Shown here piece after piece: positions 34,238 through 43,044 of a stretch of 60,038 nt of DNA. The translations under genes were made by a program, and so were the position numbers. The notes under the pieces are model-generated. The model was not told the origin of the DNA. It saw nothing but the letters and a program-made list of their open reading frames with translations, and ran no database searches. Position 1 is the first letter of the stretch; each line of letters starts with the position of its first letter. Source of the DNA: Chloroflexota bacterium (GTDB lineage Bacteria > Chloroflexota > Anaerolineae > UBA4142); NCBI GenBank assembly GCA_016208315.1, contig JACQYF010000008.1:1-60038 (forward strand). Direction: 5' to 3'.

Positions 34238-34957
34238 TCACGTCACCAGCTCGGGCGACAAAAACTCCACTCGGTTGGCGTAGACCAATCGAAATTTCTC
34301 TTTCTCGAAATCCATCCGCGTGATCCCGGCATTGTTCAGGTCGAACCAGCCCACCGCCTTTTCGATCTGGAAAAGCGTCCGCAGCACACAATTGTAAAAG
34401 TCGCCGTGGCTGATGACAGCCACGCGGTCATCGCTCCGCCCATGACGCTCCAATAGCTCAGTCAAGAAACGCCGCGCACGCGCCATCGCTTGGTCGTGCT
34501 CCTCGAATGGACGATTCCACCAGCCCACATCGTCGCATGAATCCGGCAAGACCAGGCGCGGGTAATGGCGTTCAAAGAACGCGCGATTAGGGCCGCATTG
34601 CCCCACGCGCTCCTCGGTCCGCTCATCCTCCAAATAGAGGCCGCCCGATTCGTGCAGGTCTTGCCAGCCGACGAGCGGCAAATTCAGCGCTTGGGCGACC
34701 ACTGTGCCCGTAGCAACGGCGCGAACCATCAAACTGGTGTAAAGGCGCGTGATGCCAAACCCCGCGGCATTATAGTCATCGCGCCCGTTGGACAACCGCG
34801 GCGAACCGGTCCGGCACAAAAAACGCGCCAAGACTTGGGCTTGCTCTCGGCCCGGTTGGCTCAATTCCGGATCGTGGCTGCGCTCGAATCTCGAAGCGCC
34901 CGTATCGTACAGCAGATTGTTCATGGATTGAGCGTGTCGGATGAAATAGAACTGCAT
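34238..34957 (-). CDS. Histidine phosphatase (phosphoglycerate mutase-like)
   Basis: 239 residues from ATG 34957 (MQFYFIRHAQSMNN); the longer frame upstream is not supported. Catalytic RHAQS near the N-terminus and second His in VAVISHGDFYNCVL; the acid is in the SGGLYLED region. Members dephosphorylate sugar phosphates, nucleotides or proteins; the exact substrate is open. Cytoplasmic, no signal peptide. Followed by the long palindrome. Confidence 0.85.
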   Translation of the reverse strand: MQFYFIRHAQSMNNLLYDTGASRFERSHDPELSQPGREQAQVLARFLCRTGSPRLSNGRDDYNAAGFGITRLYTSLMVRAVATGTVVAQALNLPLVGWQDLHESGGLYLEDERTEERVGQCGPNRAFFERHYPRLVLPDSCDDVGWWNRPFEEHDQAMARARRFLTELLERHGRSDDRVAVISHGDFYNCVLRTLFQIEKAVGWFDLNNAGITRMDFEKEKFRLVYANRVEFLSPELVT

Positions 34958-35027
34958 GGCGTTTGAATCTCCTCGACGAATTTCTCCGACGCATAATAGC
35001 ATACCTGCCGCAAATCCGAAACTCGAT

Positions 35028-37037
35028 TTATTCGTCCTTGCCGATTTCGTGATAATAAAAAAGCGTCGCGCCGTAGCTGACCGGGACATTGTTTTGCCAG
35101 GTGCCGTGACCGAATGAGAGCTGCAAGCCATTCTTGAATCGAAACGCGGCCAAGTCGTTGAAATAGCGGAACAAGGTCGCAAAGCCGTTCTTGCCGCCTT
35201 GATAGCGCAAGATTCCGGCGAACGGCATGTTCGCGCCGCCCGGCGGGGTCGTGTAACCCGAATTGAAATAATAGCCGCCTTCGGCCCAGTCCTCCTGACC
35301 GCTATAGTAGCGCGCGTTGCCCGCGCCATCGGTGATCGTCAAATTCCCTTCGAGGTAGCCCATCGGCCAAACTTTTTCCGCGTTGTCCTCCTCGCCGGTC
35401 TTGGGGTCAATGACGCGCGGTACTTTATCGAATTCCTGATCCTGCGTGACCAAGACCAAGCCGACCAGTTTCCCATTCCCTTCCACATTCAATCGAAAAT
35501 CAGGACCGTAGGCGGCGAGTTTTTCGATGGGCCTGTAGACCACGCGCAATTGGGTGTTGGTCGTTTGCGCCAGCGTCGCGACCTGCGCGGTGATCGAAAT
35601 GGGAGATGGGCTATCGGTCTGCAGTTCAATCGTCATGCCTTGCCGATAGGGCATCGGGAAATTGCTGTAGAAGAGGTATTCCTCGCCGAGATCAATCAGC
35701 CCGACCGGACTGGAATGGTGAAGAGAAATCTGGTCCGGCTCTGCGAAAAACGCGAGGAGCGGCAGACGCATTCCCAGTTCCGATCCATATTCGACTTGGA
35801 GCGTCAATCGCCGGGGATCGTACTGCTTCGAGAGCTTGAACTGAATCGCGCCAAGGGTACCCGGTCCGGCGAAAGTGAGCGCCGCGGGAGCATCGGCTTG
35901 AACGTCGAGCATGTACATTTGGGAATTGGGCAGCGCGCGGATATAGCCCTCGGGATGCATGATGGTCTGCGCCAGTTCGTCCATTTGCTCCAACGGCAAA
36001 TCGTCGCGTTGTCCGGTATAGGGCTTGACGTGCGCGTCGGGCGGCAGCGTGATGCCGGTCGCCATGAACCACTTGGGTTTGGCGATTCCATCGTAGACCC
36101 AGACCTTGAGATGATTTTGATAGGGAATGGGAATGATATTTCCGTTCGAGCCGAATTGACGATAGCGCCAGACGAGCGCCTTTCGCAAAGTGGGCGTCAA
36201 CGCTTGGGCCTCGCCGGAAAACCAATCTTCGATGGGCCCATCGAAAACGTTTAGGCCATCCACCTCGATCCGCAGATTCCCCAGTTTGGCGAGTCCGCCC
36301 CATTCGGTGATTTCCGGCGGATCGGTCGTCCAGAAGAAAACGCTCGACTGCTTCAGGATACCCATGAATGAGTTGGTCGGGTCGTGCGTAAACCACAGTT
36401 TGTCCATGACGCCCGGGCCTCGGCGCTCGAGCAGGACATGCGCCAGAGTCGTCCGTCCGCGCGCCGTCTCGATCAGTTCACGCGTGTAGGGGCGCCAATT
36501 GCCGGCTTGATCCTGCCAGGCGTGATTCGGCGAGTCCCACGGAACCTCTTCGCTCCAATAATCCCAATAGCTCGTCCCGCCGCGCGGCTTTTTCAACTCG
36601 ACAAAATTGGTCGAGCCGAAATCCCAGGGCTGGCCTTCGACGATGATCGGGTGGCTCTGGTTGCTCAGATAGCCCGATAGAAAATCGAGCGAGGTAAAGA
36701 CCGGTATTTTTTCGACGCGGGCGTTCAGTGGACTGGCGAGATTTTCCGGCGCGGTCTCAGCCGGAGCATTTTCGGGGACCTGCGCCGCGGGAAGCAGTAC
36801 GATGGTCGGGGCCGGTTGCGGAGGCCGAATCGGCGGCGCGACATCCGGGACCGGGTTGGGCGCGCGGGAATCGAAGAGCGAAAGCGAGAGGTTGTTTGCA
36901 AACATGTCCAGGGCTTGCGGGGGAATGCCGGTACTCCAAGCAACCGAAAAGAGGGAAACGAGAACAAGCGCATACAAGACCATCCTTCGTTTGGTCTTGA
37001 ACAACAAGAGATACCCATGGCGAATATTTGGCGTCAT
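35028..37037 (-). CDS. Membrane-anchored DUF2961/GH172-like glycoside hydrolase
   Basis: 669 residues. N-terminal membrane helix (VLYALVLVSLFSVAWS), Pro-rich linker to about residue 105, then the DUF2961-type double jelly-roll: LAHVLLERRGPGVMDKLWFTH, GGLAKLGNLRIEVDG, LPMPYRQGM-like (FPMPYRQGMTIEL) and C-terminal NGLQLSFGHGTWQNNVPV-SYGATLFYY. Known GH172 enzymes are arabino- or fructofuranosidases acting as oligomers. Substrate here unknown; it would act outside the cell on polysaccharide. Family call from motif resemblance. Confidence 0.7.
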   Translation of the reverse strand: MTPNIRHGYLLLFKTKRRMVLYALVLVSLFSVAWSTGIPPQALDMFANNLSLSLFDSRAPNPVPDVAPPIRPPQPAPTIVLLPAAQVPENAPAETAPENLASPLNARVEKIPVFTSLDFLSGYLSNQSHPIIVEGQPWDFGSTNFVELKKPRGGTSYWDYWSEEVPWDSPNHAWQDQAGNWRPYTRELIETARGRTTLAHVLLERRGPGVMDKLWFTHDPTNSFMGILKQSSVFFWTTDPPEITEWGGLAKLGNLRIEVDGLNVFDGPIEDWFSGEAQALTPTLRKALVWRYRQFGSNGNIIPIPYQNHLKVWVYDGIAKPKWFMATGITLPPDAHVKPYTGQRDDLPLEQMDELAQTIMHPEGYIRALPNSQMYMLDVQADAPAALTFAGPGTLGAIQFKLSKQYDPRRLTLQVEYGSELGMRLPLLAFFAEPDQISLHHSSPVGLIDLGEEYLFYSNFPMPYRQGMTIELQTDSPSPISITAQVATLAQTTNTQLRVVYRPIEKLAAYGPDFRLNVEGNGKLVGLVLVTQDQEFDKVPRVIDPKTGEEDNAEKVWPMGYLEGNLTITDGAGNARYYSGQEDWAEGGYYFNSGYTTPPGGANMPFAGILRYQGGKNGFATLFRYFNDLAAFRFKNGLQLSFGHGTWQNNVPVSYGATLFYYHEIGKDE

Positions 37038-37159
37038 CCGGTGGTCCTAATCCAAGCGCGCGTTGAAACCTCGAGAGAGTCGGCCGTTCGGGGGAATCGA
37101 ACGCAGTTCTGGAAACGGCATCACAAAGAGAAACGATGCTTGGAAGGAGATGTTACGCG

Positions 37160-37230
37160 CGGGGAAAAGGGGGAGAGGGGGAGAGAGGGAGAGGGGGGAA
37201 CAGCTTCCCCTCTCCCTCTTTCCCTCTCTA
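37160..37230. repeat. Self-similar GGGAGAGG hairpin
   Basis: Left arm 37160-37200 of GGGGAGAG units, right arm 37205-37230 of CCCCTCTCCCTCTTTCCC; loop CAGC. Same unit as 27083-27140. Forms the 3' end of the selenoprotein operon (stop at 37228). Confidence 0.88.
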
Positions 37231-37683
37231 CGTTGTTACGGGTTTGGCCGTGTTCATTTCTTCCAGGATTTCCGCGGCGTCCCGGACGAGTTTCGGGCAG
37301 ATGGTTGTAAAGAGGTTTTGGCTCCGCGCCTGCTCGAGGCCCCCCGGCGCGCCGAGGTCGCAACCGAGCAGTTCGGTGCAGTTGAGCGATTTGTTGCGCG
37401 CGATGAATTGTCGCCCGAATCTTCGGATGAGGGCCTGCGTGTTTTGCTTGGCCGCGGCGTCATCGCCGCGCACGTGGCCCGATTGCAGGCCAATGACCAT
37501 GAACGCGCCCGATACCGCGCCGCAGGTCAGTCCCAACCCTGCGCATCCGCCGCCAAAGCCGGATGCGATTTTCAACGCGGTCGGTTCATCCAGTCCCAAT
37601 TGCTCGCCGTACCCGGCGAGGACCGCTTGTGATCAGACAAAGCCCTTACTAAAGTAGGACAGTGCGTCGTCCACTCGACTCAT
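37228..37683 (-). CDS. C_GCAxxG_C_C family selenoprotein
   Basis: 151 residues when TGA at 37633-37635 is read as selenocysteine (Sec17): MSRVDDALSYFSKGFV-U-SQAVLAGYGEQLGL. The family normally has Cys here (FNCSQAVL), so Sec replaces the first Cys of its name motif. GGCAGLG and TCGAVSGAFM follow. GGAGGAACAACA precedes the ATG. Twelve bases after UGA a 6-bp stem CTCGCC/GGCGAG with a GGGTAC loop is a reasonable bacterial SECIS. Cotranscribed behind a Sec-containing formate dehydrogenase (12-base gap). Function in redox chemistry inferred; downstream Cys pairs are kept. Confidence 0.85.
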
Positions 37684-37695
37684 TGTTGTTCCTCC

Positions 37696-40434
37696 TCATA
37701 CTCTCTCCACGCGCACCGCGCAAACCTTTAACTCTGGAATCTTGGCGACCGGGTCCACCGCCGTGTTGGTGAGCACGTTGCCGAGCGCGTTGGCATAGTG
37801 GAAGGTCATAAAGATCACGCCGCGCCCCACGCGCTCTGTTACCCATGCCTTGGATTCGACGATGCCGCGCCGCGACGAGATACGTACGCAATCGCCGTCG
37901 AGAATGTCCATCTGCGCGGCGTCGTCCGGGTTCAGTTCGACGCGTTCTTCCGGCGCGAGCGTTTCCAAGCCCGCAACACGGTGCGTCATCGAACCGGTGT
38001 GATAATGTTGGAGAATGCGCCCGGTCGTCAGCGTGAACGGAAATTCCTGGTCGGGCGTCTCCGCCGGTTCCTGATGCTCGACCGGGGAGAACAAGCCCTT
38101 GCCGCGCGTGAATTTTTCCGCGTGCAGAATCGGCGTGCCGGGATGGTCTTTGCTTGGCACGGGCCACTGCAACCCTTTAGCGTCAATCCGTTCATAGTTG
38201 ATGCCCGCGTAGCTCGGTGTGAGCGATGCGATTTCGTCCATGATTTGCGCGGGCGAAGCGTAGTTCCAGGTCTCAGGTCCCAAGTCACCTGTCACAGGTT
38301 GTGAGTCGTCTGCGACTTGAGACTTGCGACTTGAGACTTGCGACATGCGACGTGCGACCTCGCAGACGATTTGCCAATCCGCGCGCGCTTCGCCGGGCGG
38401 ATTGACGGCTTTGCGGACGCGCTGGACGCGGCGCTCGGTGTTGCTGAATGTGCCGTCCTTTTCCGCGAAGGACGCGGCGGGCAAGACGACATCGGCCAGC
38501 TGCGCGGTTTCGGTCATGAACAACTCGGAGACGACGAGGAAATCAAGGTGCTTGAGCGAGGCAATGACGTGCTGCACGTCGGGATCGCTCATCGCGACGT
38601 TCTCGCCGATGATCCACATCGCCTTGAGCTTGCCCTCGTGCGCCGCGTTCAGCATCTCGCCGACGACGAGGCCGGGCTTGGGCGGCAGACTCACGCCCCA
38701 CGCTTTCGCAAACTTTTCGCGTGCGGCGTCGTCAATGACTTTTTGATAGCCGGGGTAGAAATTCGGCAGCGCGCCGACATCGCACGCGCCTTGCACGTTG
38801 TTCTGCCCGCGCAGCGGATCAATGCCCGCGCCGGGTTTGCCGATATTGCCCGTGAGCATCGCGACGTTCGCAATTGCGAGGACGTTGTTGTGCCCGACGG
38901 TGTGCTGCGTGATGCCCATCGCGTAGCAGATCGTCGCGGGCTTGTTGCCCGCGTACAGGCGCGCGGCCGTGAAGAGGTCGTCTATGGGAATGCCGGTGAT
39001 TTCGCTCACGCGCGCCGGCGTATACGTCTCGACGACCTTGCGCCATTCGTCAAAACCTTCCGTGCGATTGGCGATAAATTCCTTATCTTCCAAACCTTCT
39101 TTCAGAATGATGTGCGCCATGCCGTTCAACAGCGCGAGGTCGGTGCCGGGCCGTTGGCGCATGTGGACGGCCGCGATATTTGCGAGGTCAATCGCGCGCG
39201 GGTCGGCGACGACGAGTTTGGCGCCCTTGCGGACCGCCTTGCGAATGCGCGTGCCGATCACCGGATGCTGTTCGGTGGTGTTCGAGCCGATCACGAAAAT
39301 CGTTTGCGCTTGTTCCAAATCCGCGATGCTGTTGGTCATCGCGCCCGAGCCGAAGGATGTGGCCAGACCGGTCACAGTGGCGGCGTGTCAGAGACGGGCG
39401 CAGTGATCAACGTTGTTCGTCCCCATCACCGCGCGGGAAAATTTTTGGATGAGGTAATTTTCTTCATTCGTCGCCTTGGCCGAGGCGAGCACCGCGAACG
39501 AATCGCCTTGCGCCGCCGCGAATTTCTGAGCGACCAAGTCGAGCGCTTCGTCCCACGAGGATTCGACAAACGCGCCGTCCTTTTTGATGAGCGGCTTGGT
39601 CAAGCGATCTTTGTGATGAATGAACTCGTGACCGTAGCGGCCCTTGACACACAGTGCCGCGCCGTTCACGGGCGCTTGGCGATTCGAGGTGACCTTGACG
39701 ACCTTGCCCTTGCGGACGTTCAAATCAAACTGGCAGCCGACGCCGCAGTAGGTGCAGGTCGTCGTCACCTTCTTCATCTGGTACGCGCGACCCTTACCGC
39801 GCGAGGGCTTGTCGGTCAGCGCGCCGGTCGGGCAGTACGCCGCGCAGAGGCCGCACGATTCGCAGCCCGCTTCGAGCATCGCCACATCCGCGCCGGCGAC
39901 GATGCGGTCGTTAAAGCCGCGGAAACCGACGCCCCAGACGTTGCGCCCCTGGATTTCGGCGCAGGCGCGCACGCAACGCGTGCAGAGGATGCATTTATTG
40001 AAATCGGTAAAGACGAATGGGTTCGGGTCCGCACCGATGGGATAGCTGTGGCGTTTGCCTTTGTGCTGCGGCCACTGCACCTGATATTCATAGACGTGGT
40101 TCTGCAACTCGCAGTCGCCGTCTTGTTCGCAAGTCATGCAGTCGTTCGGGTGATCGCTGAGGAGCATCTCCAAGACGAACTTGCGCTCCGCGATCACCTT
40201 CGGCGTATCGGTATGCACGACCATGCCTTCGCCCGCGGGCAGCGTACAGGACGCGATCAACCCGCGCATCTTTTCCACTTCGACGACGCACAAGCGGCAG
40301 CCGCCGACTGGGGTGAGGTCGGGATGGTGGCACAGCGTGGGAACGCTGATGCCGTTTTGCCGGCACGCGTCGAGTACGGATTGTCCTTCCCGCGCCTGAA
40401 CCGCTTTGCCGTCAATTGTTAGGTTTATGGGCAT
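37696..40434 (-). CDS. fdhA: Formate dehydrogenase alpha subunit, selenocysteine-containing
   Basis: 912 residues with Sec at codon 349 (TGA, 39388-39390) in DHCARL-U-HAATVTG, the usual active-site position. N-terminal NuoG-like [2Fe-2S] domain (GCRLCVVEVE), further Fe-S motifs CILCTRCVRAC and CGLCAAYCPTGAL, the CTYCGVGCQFDLNV cluster, then the molybdopterin domains. Start ATG 40434 has GGAGGG; a 15-codon longer frame is less likely. This multi-cluster form belongs with NAD-linked or bifurcating dehydrogenases using NuoE/F-type partners. An in-frame repeat sits near residue 700. Needs selA, selB, selC, selD, not seen here. Confidence 0.94.
38266..38361. repeat. In-frame self-similar repeat within fdhA
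   Basis: Units GACTTGAGACTTGCGAC and CAGGTCCCAAGTCACCTGT; translated as RMSQVSSRKSQVADDSQP followed by VTGDLGPETWNY, between ...CEVAR and ASPAQIMDEIASL. Related proteins have no such low-complexity segment here. The unit style matches the repeats at gene borders, but this one lies inside an open reading frame. Confidence 0.75.
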
Positions 40435-40500
40435 TTTCCCTCCGTCAATCGGTCGAATTCTGATTGACACGTTGTCCAAAGAATCGTATAATAATCACCG

Positions 40501-40694
40501 ATAGCGAGTGACAAGTCGTCGTGGGCGGGTGTGTGTAACCTCGGGTTGCAACCGAGGTGCGGTAGACTCGATCAAGCGGGCGCGCTGAGCCACCAAGACA
40601 CACCCCCGATGATCCCGCAAGGGACTGGAAACCTGCCGCCGCCGCGAGTCAGGGATTGACGAATCGGAGAACACCCCACGACGCGGCTCGCTAT
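40501..40694 (-). ncRNA. ssrS: 6S RNA
   Basis: About 194 nt on the - strand between fdhA and the DUF3800 gene. Ends pair (ATAGCGAG with CTCGCTAT; then GTCGTGGG with CCCACGAC). The 5' half has GGTGTTCTCC and GTCAATCCCTGACTCG, and the 3' half has ACCTCGGTTGCAACCCGAGGTTACA, both matching E. coli 6S landmarks (GAUGUUCGCAAGC..GUCCCCUGAG and the small hairpin before GGUUACA). 6S RNA mimics an open promoter and sequesters housekeeping RNA polymerase in stationary phase. A covariance search would settle it. Confidence 0.78.
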
Positions 40695-41341
40695 TTTTGT
40701 TTACCGGTATAATCTATCACCGCAACTACTCGGGCGCGAATTAGTTCAAACAAGCGCGCTGTCCGCAACCTTCCGCGCCGCGCTTGGGTATAGCTCCAGG
40801 CGACAGCGTCCGCGATTTGCAATCCGTATTCTTGTGCCCCGCCTGCGCGCTGTTCAATCGCATCGGCACTCAAGGCGATCCCTTGGCGACGCGCCTCGTC
40901 TAGCAAACGATTCGTGATCTTCCGCGTCAGAGATTCTTGGTAATACCTTCGATGAAGAACTGGCTTGATGTTCGGATGCAGTTTCCATGCTGATGCCACC
41001 GCAAAAGCCACGGCATCAATATAGAGGGCATTAACATCAGCATAGCTCCGCACTGCGTGGGCAGTTACTCGTACGACGACAATTTCACAATCTGACCTTG
41101 CCAATTCCCGTAGCAAGGAAGCGGTCACGCGGATGTCTGCCCCCTCCGCCTTGTATCCGCGTGGCGAAGCAAACGCACGTGGGAATTTCTTGCGTGCTGC
41201 CAATATGATACGCCGCAAAATCTCTGGCGCTGCGATAATCACGGCGACAATATGCATGCCCTCGTGCGTGCCCGAGCCAACGTCGCCCGATTCATCGAGA
41301 TATAGTACGTAGCGTTTTGCTGATCTGGACACGGGTTTCAT
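40691..41341 (-). CDS. DUF3800 protein
   Basis: 216 residues. YVLYLDESGDVG at the N-terminus and QIADAVAWSYTQ near the C-terminus are the DUF3800 signatures, an RNase H-like fold with conserved acidic residues (DESGD; the ADAVAW Asp). Function unproven; members often sit near mobile or defence genes. It stands alone, its stop just overlapping the 5' end of the 6S RNA. Ordinary composition, somewhat lower GC than the flanking genes. Confidence 0.82.
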   Translation of the reverse strand: MKPVSRSAKRYVLYLDESGDVGSGTHEGMHIVAVIIAAPEILRRIILAARKKFPRAFASPRGYKAEGADIRVTASLLRELARSDCEIVVVRVTAHAVRSYADVNALYIDAVAFAVASAWKLHPNIKPVLHRRYYQESLTRKITNRLLDEARRQGIALSADAIEQRAGGAQEYGLQIADAVAWSYTQARRGRLRTARLFELIRARVVAVIDYTGKQK

Positions 41342-41388
41342 TTTGATGTTGAAAACAGTGATGCCGTGCTACAAAACTATTTGTCCTT

Positions 41389-42117
41389 CTACACCACCCA
41401 CCCGGCGTAAATAATCCCCATCTGACCCGCGACATACGTCAGCCATACCCAATCATTCGCGTTTTTGACTTGGATGCCGCGAATGTCGGTGATGCCGATG
41501 ATGAAATCCGAAGCGACAAAGAGCAAACCACCGATGGCCGTGAGCCAGAACCCGAGCGCATACCCGAGCGCGAGCGCATACGACGCCATCACGCCGATCA
41601 CTAGCCCGTACACCAGCGCGCCAATGTTGATTGCGCCACCTTTTTCTGGATTGCGGATCAGCAGCCACCAGCCCACGACCGAAACCACACCGTAAAAACC
41701 GATGCCAAGCGACAGGCCGGTTATCCAGCGATCGTAGGGCGCGAGCGACGAAATAATTTGGATCGTTTGGTTGTATGCGGTGATGTAAAGCGCGTGCGCG
41801 ATCCCAAACGCGACCATCCCGCCGATCAAGCGATTCGGCATCGGAATCAGCCGCGCCATGATGAGGTCGCCGATAAACGATGCCAGCATTCCGAAGAACA
41901 CCCACTGGCTGTAGACCGCAATCTTGCTCGCGCCACCCTGCCAAATGATAAACGCCGCGGCGACCAGTGAGAAACTCAGGAGCATCCGCGCCGGCAGCGC
42001 CAAGCGACCGTTGTTCTTCCGCTCCGGCGCATCACGCCACGGACCGAATATGCCGACGGCGAAGAGTGCGAGTTGAGCGAGCCAAAGTGAAGCGATTGCC
42101 ATTTCGATGACCGCCAT
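41389..42117 (-). CDS. YhhN/TMEM86-like membrane protein
   Basis: 242 residues, about eight membrane helices. FFGMLASFIGDLIMA, MVAFGIAHALYITAYN and GGLLFVASDFIIGI carry the GD, H and SD residues typical of the YhhN/TMEM86 family; mammalian TMEM86B is a lysoplasmalogenase that hydrolyses the vinyl-ether bond. Whether this bacterium makes plasmalogens cannot be told from this window. The gene stands alone between DUF3800 and the sdh operon end. Confidence 0.75.
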   Translation of the reverse strand: MAVIEMAIASLWLAQLALFAVGIFGPWRDAPERKNNGRLALPARMLLSFSLVAAAFIIWQGGASKIAVYSQWVFFGMLASFIGDLIMARLIPMPNRLIGGMVAFGIAHALYITAYNQTIQIISSLAPYDRWITGLSLGIGFYGVVSVVGWWLLIRNPEKGGAINIGALVYGLVIGVMASYALALGYALGFWLTAIGGLLFVASDFIIGITDIRGIQVKNANDWVWLTYVAGQMGIIYAGWVV

Positions 42118-42180
42118 CGGATGAATCCGACGTCTAACTCAAATGCAAACCCGATGAACCGGGTTGAATACGTCGTTTAT

Positions 42181-42220
42181 TTTTCGCGCTCTTTCGTGTC
42201 CTTTCGCGCCTTTTCGTGTC
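42181..42220. repeat. CGAAAGG-type tandem repeat at sdhB end
   Basis: TTTCGCGCTCTTTCGTGTCC and TTTCGCGCCTTTTCGTGTC units. The reverse complement contains GCGAAAGGACACGAAA, 16 bases identical to a segment at 59860-59911 in the desulfurase gene. Confidence 0.8.
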
Positions 42221-42935
42221 ACAACTTGCCGGTCAGCTTCTTGAAGAACACCCGCTTTTTCATCTCCTGAATCGCAAACGTCGGCGAAATCTTCTTGGGG
42301 CATTCTTCCGTGCAGTTGAAGAGCGTGTGGCAGCGGAAGACGCCTTCTTCGCTCGCAACTAACCGCAGGCGTTCCAATTCCCCTTCGTCGCGCGAATCGG
42401 CGATAAACCGGTACATCTTGCCGAGCGCCGCGGGCCCTAAATACTCCTTGTCCCACCAATCGAGCGAGCAGGACGAGTGGCAGCACGCGCAGAGAATGCA
42501 ATCAATGTACTCGTCAATCTTTTTGCGGTCCGCCGGGCTTTGCAGGCGCTCTTTTGCCGGGTCTTGCTTCATCGTGATGAGGTACGGGCGCACGCGCTCG
42601 TATTTTTCCCAGAAGGTCGTCATGTCCACGACGAGGTCTTTGAGCACCGGCAAGTGTGGCAGTGGCTCGATCAATACTTCGTTGCCGAGCGTGCTGAGCT
42701 GCGTTTCGCACGCCAAGCGATTCTTGCCGTTGATGTGCATCCCGCAACTGCCGCACACCGCGCTGCGGCACGACGCGCGAAACGAGAGCGTCTTGTCTAC
42801 ATTTTCAAGCACGTGATACAGCGCCATCAGCACCGTCAAGCCGGGCGTGAGTTCGATTTGATAATTCTGATATTTCGGCGCCGGATCGAGATCGGGATCG
42901 CGGCGGTAGACTCGCAGGGTTACGGTTTTGTCCAT
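42219..42935 (-). CDS. sdhB: Succinate dehydrogenase iron-sulfur subunit
   Basis: 238 residues from ATG 42935 (MDKTVTLRVYRRDP). [2Fe-2S] ligands in CRSAVCGSCGMHINGKNRLAC, [4Fe-4S] in CILCACCHSSC and [3Fe-4S]/[4Fe-4S] in CHTLFNCTEECPK. Carries electrons from the flavoprotein to quinone. Last gene of the nuoEF-sdhCDAB cluster, separated from sdhA by a self-similar hairpin. The reaction could run as fumarate reductase under anaerobic conditions. Confidence 0.95.
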   Translation of the reverse strand: MDKTVTLRVYRRDPDLDPAPKYQNYQIELTPGLTVLMALYHVLENVDKTLSFRASCRSAVCGSCGMHINGKNRLACETQLSTLGNEVLIEPLPHLPVLKDLVVDMTTFWEKYERVRPYLITMKQDPAKERLQSPADRKKIDEYIDCILCACCHSSCSLDWWDKEYLGPAALGKMYRFIADSRDEGELERLRLVASEEGVFRCHTLFNCTEECPKKISPTFAIQEMKKRVFFKKLTGKL

Positions 42936-42954
42936 GAAGGTTGTCCTTGTATGA

Positions 42955-43044
42955 GTAGACAGGTACACACGTAAACAGGTACACAGGTAGACAAGGTACG
43001 TGTTCACCTGTCTACGTGTTTACCTGTTTACTTGTGTACTAATA
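42955..43044. repeat. Self-similar hairpin of GTAAACAGGTACACAG units
   Basis: Left arm 42955-42995 (TAGACAGGTACACACGTAAA, CAGGTACACAGGTAGACA), right arm 43000-43044 (TTCACCTGTCTACGTGTTTA, CCTGTTTACTTGTGTAC). Between sdhB and sdhA; the right arm overlaps the sdhA stop. Confidence 0.92.

Noticed and set aside
34073..34456. 127-codon + frame through the palindrome
   Set aside because: Only the first 20 residues look protein-like; the rest is the palindrome and the antisense of the phosphatase gene.
39376..39400. Formate dehydrogenase as two separate genes
   Set aside because: The only interruption is TGA at the known Sec position with flanking residues DHCARL and HAATVTG; a single selenoprotein explains it better.
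38338..40422. 694-codon open frame on + opposite fdhA
   Set aside because: It mirrors a strongly supported dehydrogenase on the - strand; composition is Arg/Ala-rich without domains. Long antisense frames are expected in high-GC DNA.
40501..40694. tRNA-Sec gene next to the selenoproteins
   Set aside because: No UCA anticodon loop or long variable arm; 194 nt and 6S-like landmarks fit better.
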